DNA of 64,000 bases, taken from NCBI GenBank assembly GCA_902776765.1, contig CACYRP010000027.1, positions 1-64,000 on the forward strand. The letters are read 5' to 3'. The notes under the pieces were generated by a model. It did no database searches, had not been told where the DNA came from, and saw only the letters and a list, made by a program, of their open reading frames with translations. The position numbers and the translations under genes were made by a program. How positions within the stretch are numbered: position 1 is the stretch's first letter; the number at the start of each line of letters is the position of its first letter. Source of the DNA: Fibrobacter succinogenes (GTDB lineage Bacteria; Fibrobacterota; Fibrobacteria; Fibrobacterales; Fibrobacteraceae). Positions 8,563 to 17,224 of this stretch are shown one piece after another.

Positions 8563-8594
8563 GCTGCGTCGGGCAACAGCAGGCCCGGCGCAGC
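8563..8594 (+). promoter_or_regulatory. 12-bp hairpin in the activator mRNA leader
   Basis: GCTGCGTCGGGC (8563-8574) pairs with GCCCGGCGCAGC (8583-8594) with a single G-U pair and an 8-nt loop. No T-run follows, so it is not an intrinsic terminator. It ends 24 nt before the start codon and could affect translation or mRNA stability. Confidence 0.55.
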
Positions 8595-8618
8595 AACAGA
8601 GATTCCCCGAAATGCAAA

Positions 8619-9758
8619 ATGGATATCGAAGCTCTTGAAAACACGACTTTCGCGGCCATTGTCGAGAAAATCCAGAAGGTTCGCAAGCGTGGCGAACTTC
8701 TCGAAAGCATTCAAGGGATTTTAAAAAAGAACTTTGAATCCGTCGAAATCCAGCACCAAATCGAATGCCAGAAAATCCGCAACGTCATTGAAGGCATTCC
8801 AGGCGAACTCGTCGGCAACACCCGTGAAATGCGCGAAGTAAGCAAGCTCGTGCGTCAAATCGCCCCCACAAACGCAACAGTGCTTATCCGCGGCAGGGCC
8901 GGCACCGGCAAGGAATACGTCGCCCGCAGCATCCACGAACTTTCGGACCGCAAACAGAGCCCGTTCATCGCACTCAACTGCGACGCCTTAAGCGAAGGCG
9001 CCAATTCCTTTGAAAGCGAGCTTTTCGGCTTTGAACGCGGAGCATTCACAGGCGCCACCAACAGGCACATTGGCAAAGCCGAACAAGCAAACGGCGGCAC
9101 ACTCTTTTTAGATGAAGTCGCCGACCTCCCGCTCACTGCGCAAATAAAACTTTTGCAGTTCATTCAAGACCAAACATTCAACCGTTTGGGTAGCAATATC
9201 GTCCAGCGCAGCAACGTGCGCCTCATCGCAAGCACTGGCAAGAACCTCGAAGCCATGATGCAGCGCGGCACCTTCCGCGAAGACCTTTACTACCGCTTAA
9301 ACATTTTCCAGATTTCGCTCCCCGAACTTATACAACGTAAAACAGATATTTTGCTATTGGCCGATCATTTCATCGAAAAGATGAATTTGAAATACGGCAA
9401 GAAAATTTTGCGTTTAAGCACGCCCGCCATCGACATGCTCATGAGCTACCATTGGCCCGGTAACGTACGCGAACTAGAAAACTGCATTGAACACGCATGC
9501 CTTGCCACAACAGACGTCTGCATCAACGCCTACGATTTGCCGCCCACGCTGCAAACAGACGTCACGTCAGGCACCTCCGTACTCCCCGAAGGCAACAGCC
9601 CTCTCGCCACGCTGATGGATAGCTACGAACGCGAAATCCTAAGCGAAGCACTCCGCCGTCATGACGGTAACATGAGCGCCGCCGGCCGCGACCTTTCCGT
9701 AAGCCCGCGCATGATGCTATACAAAATAAGGCGGCTAGGAATAGCCGCCTCGAATTAG
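8619..9758 (+). CDS. Sigma-54-interacting AAA+ transcriptional activator
   Basis: This 379-residue enhancer-binding protein has a short N-terminal region (about 1-65, charged, with no recognisable receiver or GAF domain), an AAA+ domain (about 70-300) and a Fis-type helix-turn-helix at the end (GNMSAAGRDLSVSPRMMLYK). Walker A is GRAGTGKEYVARSIH, the sigma-54 contact loop GAFTGA is intact in FERGAFTGATNRH, Walker B is GGTLFLDEVADLP, and WPGNVRELENC is present. The absence of a sensor domain suggests control by expression level or a partner protein. Its position opposite glnN suggests nitrogen control. I could not find a good -24/-12 promoter before glnN. Confidence 0.9.
   Translation: MDIEALENTTFAAIVEKIQKVRKRGELLESIQGILKKNFESVEIQHQIECQKIRNVIEGIPGELVGNTREMREVSKLVRQIAPTNATVLIRGRAGTGKEYVARSIHELSDRKQSPFIALNCDALSEGANSFESELFGFERGAFTGATNRHIGKAEQANGGTLFLDEVADLPLTAQIKLLQFIQDQTFNRLGSNIVQRSNVRLIASTGKNLEAMMQRGTFREDLYYRLNIFQISLPELIQRKTDILLLADHFIEKMNLKYGKKILRLSTPAIDMLMSYHWPGNVRELENCIEHACLATTDVCINAYDLPPTLQTDVTSGTSVLPEGNSPLATLMDSYEREILSEALRRHDGNMSAAGRDLSVSPRMMLYKIRRLGIAASN
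9729..9750 (+). other. Perfect 9-bp hairpin inside the end of the activator gene
   Basis: AGGCGGCTA-GGAA-TAGCCGCCT lies within the last codons (RRLGIAASN). A GNRA-type loop makes it stable. No T-run follows directly, so it is more likely an mRNA 3'-end structure than a terminator. Confidence 0.5.
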
Positions 9759-9760
9759 CC

Positions 9761-9783
9761 CCTCGATCAGGTCGAGGATGACA
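9761..9783. repeat. Dispersed palindromic element, CCTCGA...TCGAGGATGACA
   Basis: A 6-bp stem is followed by the shared ATGACA tail. It lies immediately after the activator stop codon and 4 bp from the next element. Confidence 0.55.
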
Positions 9784-9787
9784 AAAA

Positions 9788-9813
9788 GTCATTCCCGCGT
9801 AAGCGAGAATCCA
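9788..9813. repeat. Dispersed palindromic element, GTCATTCCCGC...GAGAATCCA
   Basis: This is an imperfect version of the element at 4649-4680, placed tail-to-tail with the preceding copy between two convergent genes. Confidence 0.5.
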
Positions 9814-9827
9814 TTATTTCTCGTTAC

Positions 9828-10904
9828 TTATCTCACGATAGCAATGCTGTAAACCGGGAGCATGGCCTTCGGAGATTCAATCTTTGTGACCTTGCCTTCG
9901 TCATACTTGAAGAGGCCTCCCTTTGCGCCACGGTCACCGACGTAGAGCACGCCGTCGACATCGTCAAAGTAGAGGGAACCTTCGGCATCGGCAATGTCAG
10001 AAACCGTCTTAACGGACTTTTCAGAAAGGTCAACCTTTGCGAGAGGAACATCGCCAAAACCCTTGTAGATAGCGGCAAAAGCAACACCTTCCGGGTCAAC
10101 AGCAAATGCATAGACGCCACCGCCAAGCTTTTTGCCATCAACGACTACAGAGGTATTCTTCTTGCCGAAATCTACAACTTCAATGCCGCGCTTGTCGTCA
10201 GCATCTGTGCCATAGCTTTCGTTGTATTCGCCCTGAGAAGCAACATAGAGCTTACCCTTTGCAAAGCCCATTGCCATCGGATTCTTCTTGGCAAGCTTAA
10301 TCGTGTCGAGGAGATCGCCGTTGCTAAGCTTGTACAAAGCGAGAAGGCCCGGAGCCGGATAAGCGTAATTTTCAGAGCGCTGGAAGAGAGCGAACAACGT
10401 ATCACCGCTCACCTCCAAATCAACGAGGTTCGGAGTCGTGGCCTTGCCCTGATTGAACTTTTTCGTTTCAACAGTCTTCGTAATCTTGCCATCCTTAACA
10501 GCAACCTTCACAAACTTAGCAGCGCCTTCCAAAGCCACCCAGACTTCGTCCTTATTCGCCTTCACGACATCGCTCGGATTGGCACCATCATCCAATTCGA
10601 CCTGCCACTTGACCTTGTTTTCCGAAGCATCAACAAGAGAAAGGTTATCAGCACCAAGCCTTTCGAGGACGAAAAGATTGCCATCGATACCGACAATCTT
10701 GGAATCCTGATTGAACTGTACAGACTTATCAGAGACGCCGTCTTCGTTAACCCAGCGAAGTTCGCCAGTCTTGTAATCAGAGCCGAAAACGTAGACCGAA
10801 GCCGGCTTCAGCGGATCATCATCGGCAGAAGTGGAGTTGTCCGAGCAAGCCATCATGTAGAGAGCAAGGGACGATGCCGTTGCAAGCATAAGAAATTTTT
10901 TCAT
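9828..10904 (-). CDS. YncE/BtuG-like beta-propeller lipoprotein
   Basis: The 358-residue protein starts MKKFLMLATASSLALYMMAC, a lipoprotein signal with its cysteine at residue 20. The mature part shows successive beta-rich blades of about 45 residues (SVYVFGSDYKTGELRWV, GNLFVLE..., DEVWVALEGA, GKLYVASQGEY, DGVLYVGDRG), as in YncE-type seven-bladed propellers. It lies 70 bp downstream of the riboswitch-led TonB receptor gene on the same strand, with its own GGAAC ribosome binding site. In Bacteroides the BtuG surface propeller lipoprotein sits on BtuB and captures vitamin B12. By position and fold this could be the Fibrobacter counterpart. That role is inference. Confidence 0.8.
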   Translation of the reverse strand: MKKFLMLATASSLALYMMACSDNSTSADDDPLKPASVYVFGSDYKTGELRWVNEDGVSDKSVQFNQDSKIVGIDGNLFVLERLGADNLSLVDASENKVKWQVELDDGANPSDVVKANKDEVWVALEGAAKFVKVAVKDGKITKTVETKKFNQGKATTPNLVDLEVSGDTLFALFQRSENYAYPAPGLLALYKLSNGDLLDTIKLAKKNPMAMGFAKGKLYVASQGEYNESYGTDADDKRGIEVVDFGKKNTSVVVDGKKLGGGVYAFAVDPEGVAFAAIYKGFGDVPLAKVDLSEKSVKTVSDIADAEGSLYFDDVDGVLYVGDRGAKGGLFKYDEGKVTKIESPKAMLPVYSIAIVR

Positions 10905-10974
10905 AGTGGTTCCTTTTTATGTTTTTCGCAGACGATGTGAATTACAGATTTTGCAAGTCCCATTCTGCGCGGGG

Positions 10975-13068
10975 TTAAAACCCCTGTGTTAATGTTAATT
11001 TGTATTCCCGCCCCGGAGTTGGGAATGATATATAGGGATTTCTATAAGTTTCATCCGTCAAGTTCCGGAGCGCAAAAACAAGTCGTGTTTTTTCAAAAGG
11101 TGCATAGCCCAACACAAAGTGGTGCAAGTCCACCGCGGGTTGCTTTATGCGATTCGCCCGATCATCATAAATTTCAGTACGGTATTCCGACGTCCATGTA
11201 AAATCGAGATGGTGTGGAAGGTCAAAGCGAGCCTCGGCATAATACGAGCGCGCAGGCTCATTCGGGAGTTGCTTGCCGTGATAATACGTTTCATCGCTAC
11301 GGTCTTCCGCATTTTGGAACGTCGCACGTAAAATTACGGAAAGCCATTTTTTCGGTTTACTTTCAAGCTCAGCTTCAAAGCCACGCACATGCGATTCACC
11401 AATATTGACCGGTTTCGAAAAGCCTCCGCTCACAAGCCAATAAATTCCATTTTCCACATGAGTTTCAAAATACGTTGCACGAATGGCGGTATTGCTTTTT
11501 GGAATCATGTAATAGCCACCGACTTCAAAACGCAACGCCGATTCATCTTTCAAATCCGGATTCGAAAGCATCCCCGGATAAACACCATAGAGTTCCATCA
11601 ACTGCGGCATACGAGCAAAGCGGCCAAAGCTTACGTTGCCACCGTACCTAGAATTTGGAGCATCATAACGTACAAAGCCGCGACTTGTCCAAGAAACGCT
11701 TCGAACATTCTCCGTTTTCAACGTCTTCGCTGTCGTCGGCTGCACAAACTTTCCACCATGCACATCGTCTTTAACAATCGACGCCGAAGCTTCACCACCA
11801 ACAGAAAGATTCTTAATAATATCATAGGACACATCACCAGAGATATTCGTCGCAATACGCATCAAGTTCCATTTGCTCGACGAAGTTCCTCTTTTTTCGT
11901 AATAGGCTGCATCCATAGACAAACGCACATTGGCATCAAGACGTTCAGCAGAATAACTTGCAACAATCTCAGGAACAAGAGTATAACCCGCAGCGCCATA
12001 TTCCTGAACACCCGGCAAATCATAGCCCAAATGATCTAGCGGATAATACGAATGCGAAGTCGCCTTTTCGTACTTTCCCGTCAACGAGAGTTCCAACCAA
12101 AGCCAGCCGAGCAACTGCGGAAGTTCTGCACGATATGTTGTCTGCGCAAATTCGCCCTTGTAGCCCGCCACAGACGTCTGGTAATCATCGCGTCCAGGGT
12201 TACCGCCTTCCGAACGGCTAAAGTTCATATTCAACGTCGAGAACACACCATTTGAATGCAGAACGCGAGCCTTGAAAAGCCCCGAGTATTCTGTAAATTC
12301 CGCATTACGGCGTTTGTCCGAAAAATCGTCATCGGGATTGTAAGGTGTTCCGTTTTGGCTTTTAAATTCGTAATCGTTATCGCTGTGACGCGCCGATAAA
12401 GAAGCACTCACCGAAGCGCTATCTGTCAAGCGAGAAAGCAATTGCGTCGAAGCTTCCCACGTGTTATGGCTTCCATAACTCAAAAGCACGCGGCCCGATT
12501 TTTTTTCTTCAGGCTTGAGCACCGTTTCGGCAGGCTTCGAACCTTTCGTGACAAAGTTAATGGCGCCGCCAATACCGCGACCGCCAAATTTTGCAGGGAC
12601 ACGGTCCTTGTAAACTTCAATCTTTTCGACTTGATTCAGGTCAATCGTCCCTAAATCAACAGCTCCGCCCGAGGCATCGTTCAGCGGGACACCGTCAATG
12701 CACACGACTATGTTCTTTGCAGATACACCGCGGATGCTCACCGTCTGAAAACTCCCGACACCGCCCTGACGCGTGTACTGCACGCCCGGAAGCGACGCCA
12801 AGACCTCGGCTGCCGAAAGCCCGCGACCTTCCCAAGCCTCCGGCTTCACCTCGGCGTAGCTCGAAGAAGCCTGCAAAGGCTTTTCAACACTCGTCGTCTC
12901 GTAAACAGAGGACTCGCCTAAATCTTGGATAAACTCTTCGGAAAAAGAAAGAACGCTTGCAAGCAGAACGCCCGCGCACACGCGAACGCCAACACGACTG
13001 TAAATACCTCCGCACACAGTCAAACACCCACGCAAACGCGTGGCTATGCAAAGCGATGTCTTTCGCAC
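10975..13068 (-). CDS. TonB-dependent outer membrane receptor, BtuB-like
   Basis: The 697-residue protein has a signal-like hydrophobic segment (about residues 25-42), a plug domain (about 55-175: LSAAEVLASLPGVQYTRQGG, VSIRGVSAKNIVVCIDGVPL, GGAINFVTKGS) and a 22-strand-type barrel ending TLTQGF, an aromatic C-terminus as expected. Size and plug fit BtuB/cobalamin receptors. The upstream cobalamin riboswitch supports cobalamin or a corrinoid as ligand. The start is GTG at 13068 with no good Shine-Dalgarno sequence, so an unusual start or riboswitch-controlled initiation is possible. It is probably co-transcribed with the beta-propeller lipoprotein gene. Confidence 0.92.
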   Translation of the reverse strand: MRKTSLCIATRLRGCLTVCGGIYSRVGVRVCAGVLLASVLSFSEEFIQDLGESSVYETTSVEKPLQASSSYAEVKPEAWEGRGLSAAEVLASLPGVQYTRQGGVGSFQTVSIRGVSAKNIVVCIDGVPLNDASGGAVDLGTIDLNQVEKIEVYKDRVPAKFGGRGIGGAINFVTKGSKPAETVLKPEEKKSGRVLLSYGSHNTWEASTQLLSRLTDSASVSASLSARHSDNDYEFKSQNGTPYNPDDDFSDKRRNAEFTEYSGLFKARVLHSNGVFSTLNMNFSRSEGGNPGRDDYQTSVAGYKGEFAQTTYRAELPQLLGWLWLELSLTGKYEKATSHSYYPLDHLGYDLPGVQEYGAAGYTLVPEIVASYSAERLDANVRLSMDAAYYEKRGTSSSKWNLMRIATNISGDVSYDIIKNLSVGGEASASIVKDDVHGGKFVQPTTAKTLKTENVRSVSWTSRGFVRYDAPNSRYGGNVSFGRFARMPQLMELYGVYPGMLSNPDLKDESALRFEVGGYYMIPKSNTAIRATYFETHVENGIYWLVSGGFSKPVNIGESHVRGFEAELESKPKKWLSVILRATFQNAEDRSDETYYHGKQLPNEPARSYYAEARFDLPHHLDFTWTSEYRTEIYDDRANRIKQPAVDLHHFVLGYAPFEKTRLVFALRNLTDETYRNPYISFPTPGREYKLTLTQGF

Positions 13069-13097
13069 CGTTTAACAACCCGTGGCGCCAAGCGCCC

Positions 13098-13330
13098 GTT
13101 GTGCCTTACAGTTCTTCTGACTCGGGAATCACTCTACTCCCAGCCCCTTCACACCCGCCTTTGCAAAGCCGACATTCCGTTTTTAGAACGCACGACCCTC
13201 GACGAGCATTGGTTTATGCTGGTTTCGTCCTCCCTTACAGCGGCGAGACCGTTCCCGGATTTGCAGCCCTTCGGGCGATACAGCACGGGATTCTCTTATA
13301 TCACGTCCATGGCGAACGCGACACAGCGTT
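13098..13330 (-). ncRNA. Cobalamin riboswitch
   Basis: Read on the minus strand, the 5' part has GAGAATCCCGTGC (13293-13281). It is followed by AAATCCGGGAACGGTC and CGCCGCTGTAA, the highly conserved central core of the AdoCbl/MeCbl riboswitch. The 3' part has GATTCCCGAGTCAGAAGAAC then TGTAAGGCAC, matching the conserved GAGTCAGGAGACCTGCC region. It ends about 30 nt before the TonB receptor start. Exact ends are approximate. The downstream GGGCGCTTGGCGCC hairpin (about 13081-13096) may belong to the expression platform. Confidence 0.9.
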
Positions 13331-13391
13331 TTACCGCATAAGGCATTTCCGACAAAAAATATAGTAAACAATTCGGGGCATTGTCACCCCA

Positions 13392-13425
13392 TGTCATGCC
13401 CGTCACCGAACGGGCATCTCCCTTT
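13392..13425. repeat. Dispersed palindromic element, inverted TGTCATGCCCG...CGGGCATCTCC
   Basis: This is the reverse complement of the type seen at 6112-6146 and 60380-60412. It sits between the EamA gene end and the riboswitch promoter. Confidence 0.6.
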
Positions 13426-13434
13426 CATGAAATC

Positions 13435-14397
13435 TTACTTTCGCGGTTTCCATTCTGCGAGCACCATGCCCGCAACGATAGCCACCGCACCAATCAAAGC
13501 GACGGCTGTTATTTTTTCTCCGAGTGCAATCACGGCGGTAATAATCGTCACCAGCGGAATTGCATAAATGTAGTTGCTTGCGAGGACTGTCCCGATTTGC
13601 TTTAAAACTTTATTCCAAATCAAGTAGCCAAATAGCGACGAGAACACCGTAAGGCAAAGGAAGTTGAGAGACACCACCGGTTCTGCAAAGTTCTGCCACG
13701 GGACTCCAAGAAAGTGTCCAACACCAGCCTCATTTGGAGCAAGAGCTGTTTCACCCAACATAATGATTATTGACGAAAGCGCCCCATAAAAGAACATCTT
13801 GCGCGTTATGAAAAGCGTAGAATACTTTTCATTCAGCGGACGCACAATCAAAGAATAAATCGTCCACATGCACGCCGAGCTGAACGCGAGCAAATCGCCA
13901 ACCGGCGAAAGCTTCAGAATAAACTTTCCATTCAACACAACAAGCACCATCCCGATAAACGTAATCACACACCCGAGAATCTGTCGCTTGCAAAGGCGTT
14001 CGCTCTTGTAAATGAGCCCGCCAAAAATCATCGTCAAAAGTGGATTCGTGCAGACAATCAGCGAGACATTGCTCGACGGCGAAATCGTAAGCGCCGTATT
14101 CTCAGCCCAAAAGTAAAGCGTACAGCCCGTGAGTCCGCACAAGCACAAAACCAACTCGTGTTTCCAATTCTCGCAGCGAAACTTTTTATGCGTCACCGCC
14201 AGCAACAACAAGTACGTCACTGTAAAGCGCAACGTAAAAATCTGCACCGCCGAAAAGCCGTGATTCAACAGCACCTTCGTGCTCACAAAACTCGTGCCCC
14301 AAAACGCAATCGTTCCAATCGCAAGCACATGCCAAAGCGCAAGACCGCGCGAAGCGTTTGCAGAAGATTCAAAATCTTTAATCAGAGCCGGTTTCAT
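13435..14397 (-). CDS. EamA/DMT-family transporter
   Basis: The 320-residue protein has ten predicted membrane helices in two homologous EamA halves (about residues 20-155 and 165-315), typical of drug/metabolite exporters such as RhaT/YdcZ-like permeases. The conserved FWGTSFVSTKVLL segment of the first helix and WAENTALTISPSSNVSLIVC before the half boundary are visible. The substrate is unknown. The start has no Shine-Dalgarno sequence, and TATCTT ends 8 nt before the ATG, so it may be leaderless. Confidence 0.85.
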   Translation of the reverse strand: MKPALIKDFESSANASRGLALWHVLAIGTIAFWGTSFVSTKVLLNHGFSAVQIFTLRFTVTYLLLLAVTHKKFRCENWKHELVLCLCGLTGCTLYFWAENTALTISPSSNVSLIVCTNPLLTMIFGGLIYKSERLCKRQILGCVITFIGMVLVVLNGKFILKLSPVGDLLAFSSACMWTIYSLIVRPLNEKYSTLFITRKMFFYGALSSIIIMLGETALAPNEAGVGHFLGVPWQNFAEPVVSLNFLCLTVFSSLFGYLIWNKVLKQIGTVLASNYIYAIPLVTIITAVIALGEKITAVALIGAVAIVAGMVLAEWKPRK

Positions 14398-14427
14398 CGA
14401 AACGAAAGATAGTTTTTTCTAAAGCAG

Positions 14428-15579
14428 TCAGTCTATAACGGTTGGTTCCCCATATAGCAATGGTTCCACGCTATCAACATCTTTATTCGACAAAAGGCAA
14501 TCGATTGTTTCCCTCGTAGCATTGCTAAGAATGACAGATCTATCCAATGAAGCATCCTCGCCCTTGCAAGCCTTCACAATTTCTTTACAAGAATCCATTG
14601 GGACATCATCCCAGCAGCCGACAACAATTTCAAGAGACACATCTTCAACAACCCAATGCGCCCCCGTGTAGTCAAATTCCAGCTTCGTCGTATCATTGAC
14701 ACTGAACGTGTTATACAGCCCATCAATACGAGAATCAATAGCCACCTTTTCAATATCCTTTTCTGATTTTGCAAAGCAAATGTTCATATCTAAGTTATCC
14801 GTATGAAGAGCAGAACAATTCACAATATCAACGCCTACACCCTTTAGCGACTCGCGTTCAGCCTTTTCCATGGGGTAATCCTTGATAATCCAAAAACGTC
14901 CTGCCACTTGCGTCATAAGCGAATCATCATCAATCCTCTTGACAAGAGTTTCTTTACCGCGAGAACTATATACAATACCATCCGCAACAGACTCATCAGC
15001 ATCATACGTATTGTACACCTCATCAACTAAAGACATGATGGTCATTTTTTCAACATCCTTATCAGCTTTCATCAGACAAAGATCCATATAGGAATATTCA
15101 CTTCTATAACCACTATATTCAAAAAGATAATGAATGGAACCGCTGTAGCAACGCAGTCTATGAATTCCAATTTTTTCAAGAGATTCTGTTTCGGATTTAT
15201 CAAGATTGCCTGACATTAACAACCAAAAACGTCCGGCAGACTGCGTCATTTCAGGATCCGCATCGAATCTTTGGACAATTTCTTTTTTGTCTCCATTTTT
15301 TATGACAATGCCATTGACTGTAAACGACGAACTCGATTTAGCTTCGGGAGCACTCGATGATGACAATTCACTCGATGAAGAAAGGACACTTGAAGAAGAA
15401 ATCTCTAGAGACGAAACGCCCTCGATAGAACTGCTAGAAGATATTACCACCTCAGAAGACATTGAACCGTTCGATTCAGGCTCCGTCAAAAAATCACTCG
15501 ACGATGCGGAATCATCCCCACAAGAAGCAAAATAAAATGCAATACAGAATAATGAAATTGCGAGTTTAACGTTCCGCAT
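14428..15579 (-). CDS. Lipoprotein with serine-rich linker, two internal repeats
   Basis: The start at 15579 (MRNVKLAISLFCIAFYFASC) is chosen because an AAGGAGA site lies 6 nt upstream. It gives 383 residues and a lipobox cysteine at residue 20. A serine-rich linker (about residues 25-85) follows, of the type used by Fibrobacter exported proteins. The body contains two related units of about 100 residues, each with NGDKKEIVQRFDADPEMTQ- or KETLVKRIDDDSLMTQ-like openings and the shared AGRFW element (residues about 90-290). A third, diverged C-terminal part contains several cysteines. The function is unknown. It is probably anchored in the outer membrane. Confidence 0.75.
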   Translation of the reverse strand: MRNVKLAISLFCIAFYFASCGDDSASSSDFLTEPESNGSMSSEVVISSSSSIEGVSSLEISSSSVLSSSSELSSSSAPEAKSSSSFTVNGIVIKNGDKKEIVQRFDADPEMTQSAGRFWLLMSGNLDKSETESLEKIGIHRLRCYSGSIHYLFEYSGYRSEYSYMDLCLMKADKDVEKMTIMSLVDEVYNTYDADESVADGIVYSSRGKETLVKRIDDDSLMTQVAGRFWIIKDYPMEKAERESLKGVGVDIVNCSALHTDNLDMNICFAKSEKDIEKVAIDSRIDGLYNTFSVNDTTKLEFDYTGAHWVVEDVSLEIVVGCWDDVPMDSCKEIVKACKGEDASLDRSVILSNATRETIDCLLSNKDVDSVEPLLYGEPTVID

Positions 15580-15822
15580 ACGGTCTCCTTTTCTTGTTCT
15601 TAATATACAAACTAAAAGGACAAAACGAAAAACCGCAACAAAGCCCAAAGTTACGTTTGAACCATCTTTTATAGCTTAAAACTATTACCATCTATAACTT
15701 TTCCCTAATTACACTCATACTTTCCAACTTTCATCCATTTTCGAAAATCTTTTTACTAGACCACGTTATAGAATCTAACTATATTACGAGCTATAAAAAA
15801 TTTATAAAGGATTCTAAAAAAA
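15580..15822. other. Divergent promoter region, no gene
   Basis: This AT-rich 243-bp region separates the lipoprotein gene and metY. TATATT at 15780-15785 is the likely metY -10 box. I searched it by eye for a SAM riboswitch or S-box and saw none. Confidence 0.5.
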
Positions 15823-17100
15823 ATGTCCAAGATCGAAACTCTTTGCATTCAGGGCGGCTGGCAGCCGAAAAACGGCGAACCGCGCGTCCTCCCCATCTAC
15901 CAGAGCACCACTTTCAAGTACGAAACCACCAATGACATGGCGGACCTGTTCGACTTGAAGGCTTCGGGCTACTTCTACACCCGTCTGCAGAACCCGACTA
16001 ACGACGCCGTCGCCAACAAAATCGCCGCTCTCGAAGGCGGTGTCGCCGCCATGCTCACCAGCTCCGGTCAGGCCGCAAACTTCTACGCCGTTTTCAACAT
16101 CTGCGAATCCGGCGACCACTTCATCAGCACTTCTGCTATTTACGGCGGTACGAGTAACCTCTTCAGCGTTACGATGAAGAAGCTCGGCATCGAATGCACG
16201 TTTGTCGATCAGGACGCATCCGACGAAGAAATTGAAAAGGCTTTCCGCCCGAACACCAAGTGCGTCTTCGGCGAAACCGTCGCAAACCCGGCAGGCAAGG
16301 TCTTGGACCTCAAGCGCTTTGCCGATCTCGCCCACAAGCACGGCGTTCCGATGATTGTTGATAACACCTTCCCGACCCCGATTCTCTGCCGTCCGATTGA
16401 ATTCGGCGTTGACATCGTGACGCATTCCACCACCAAGTACATGGACGGCCATGCTACTGCTGTGGGCGGCTGCATTGTCGATAGCGGCAACTTCGACTGG
16501 GAAGCAAACCACGACCGTTTCAAGGGCCTCACCGAACCAGATCCGAGCTACCACGGCCTCGCCTACACGAAGGCTTTCGGCAAGGGCGCTTACATCACGA
16601 AGGCTACCGCACAGCTCATGCGCGACTTTGGTTCTATCCAGTCTCCGCAGAATGCATTTCTCCTGAACCTCGGCCTCGAAACGCTTCACCTCCGCATGCC
16701 GCGCCACTGCGAAAACGCTCTCGCCTGCGCCAAGTTCCTCAAGAACCACCCGAAGGTGGCTTGGGTCAACTACGCCGGTCTCGAAGGCGACAAGTACTAT
16801 GAACTCTCCCAGAAGCAGTTCAAGGGTGGCCTCCCGTGCGGTGTGCTCACGTTCGGCATCAAGGGCGGTCGTGAAAAGTCCATCCAGTTCATGGACAGCC
16901 TCAAGATGATCTGCATCGTGACCCACGTGGCCGACGCCCGCAGCTGCGTGCTCCACCCGGCTAGCCACACCCACCGTCAGCTCACCGACGAACAGCTCAT
17001 TGAAGCAGGCGTTGCACCGGACCTCATCCGCTTCAGCGTGGGTATCGAGAACGTCGAAGACATTATCGCCGACCTCACGCAGGCTTTGGACAAAGTCTAA
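15823..17100 (+). CDS. metY: O-acetylhomoserine sulfhydrylase (MetY)
   Basis: This PLP enzyme of the Cys/Met metabolism family makes homocysteine from O-acetylhomoserine and sulfide. The 425-residue length matches the OAH/OAS sulfhydrylase branch, which is longer than cystathionine gamma-synthase. Visible are the substrate loop FYTRLQNPTNDAVANKIAAL, the SSGQAAN pocket, VDNTFPTPILCRPIEFGVDI, the PLP lysine in THSTTKYMDGHATAVGG (about residue 205), and the late FSVGIENVEDIIADL. It has high GC and optimised codons, suggesting strong expression. An AAGGA site lies 11 nt before the ATG, and a terminator follows. Confidence 0.93.
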   Translation: MSKIETLCIQGGWQPKNGEPRVLPIYQSTTFKYETTNDMADLFDLKASGYFYTRLQNPTNDAVANKIAALEGGVAAMLTSSGQAANFYAVFNICESGDHFISTSAIYGGTSNLFSVTMKKLGIECTFVDQDASDEEIEKAFRPNTKCVFGETVANPAGKVLDLKRFADLAHKHGVPMIVDNTFPTPILCRPIEFGVDIVTHSTTKYMDGHATAVGGCIVDSGNFDWEANHDRFKGLTEPDPSYHGLAYTKAFGKGAYITKATAQLMRDFGSIQSPQNAFLLNLGLETLHLRMPRHCENALACAKFLKNHPKVAWVNYAGLEGDKYYELSQKQFKGGLPCGVLTFGIKGGREKSIQFMDSLKMICIVTHVADARSCVLHPASHTHRQLTDEQLIEAGVAPDLIRFSVGIENVEDIIADLTQALDKV

Positions 17101-17127
17101 ACAATTGTATTACACCTCAATACATCA

Positions 17128-17160
17128 AAAACGGCGCTGACCAATCAGCGCCGTTTTCTT
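17128..17160 (+). terminator. Terminator of metY
   Basis: A perfect 13-bp stem (AAAACGGCGCTGA/TCAGCGCCGTTTT) with a CCAA loop is followed by CTTTTC. It is among the strongest hairpins in the window and could work in both directions. Confidence 0.92.
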
Positions 17161-17224
17161 TTCATCTAGCCACATCCTGCGCATATGCCTATATTTAAGG
17201 CGCTTCAAAAAGAAGGGTTAAACC

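Noticed and set aside
15580-15822. SAM riboswitch before metY
   Set aside because: I looked for S-box/SAM-II/SAM-III signatures and saw none; the region is AT-rich with only a promoter-like box.
15814-16974. Open frame of 386 codons opposite metY
   Set aside because: Antisense shadow of a highly codon-biased gene; no start signal and no protein family features.
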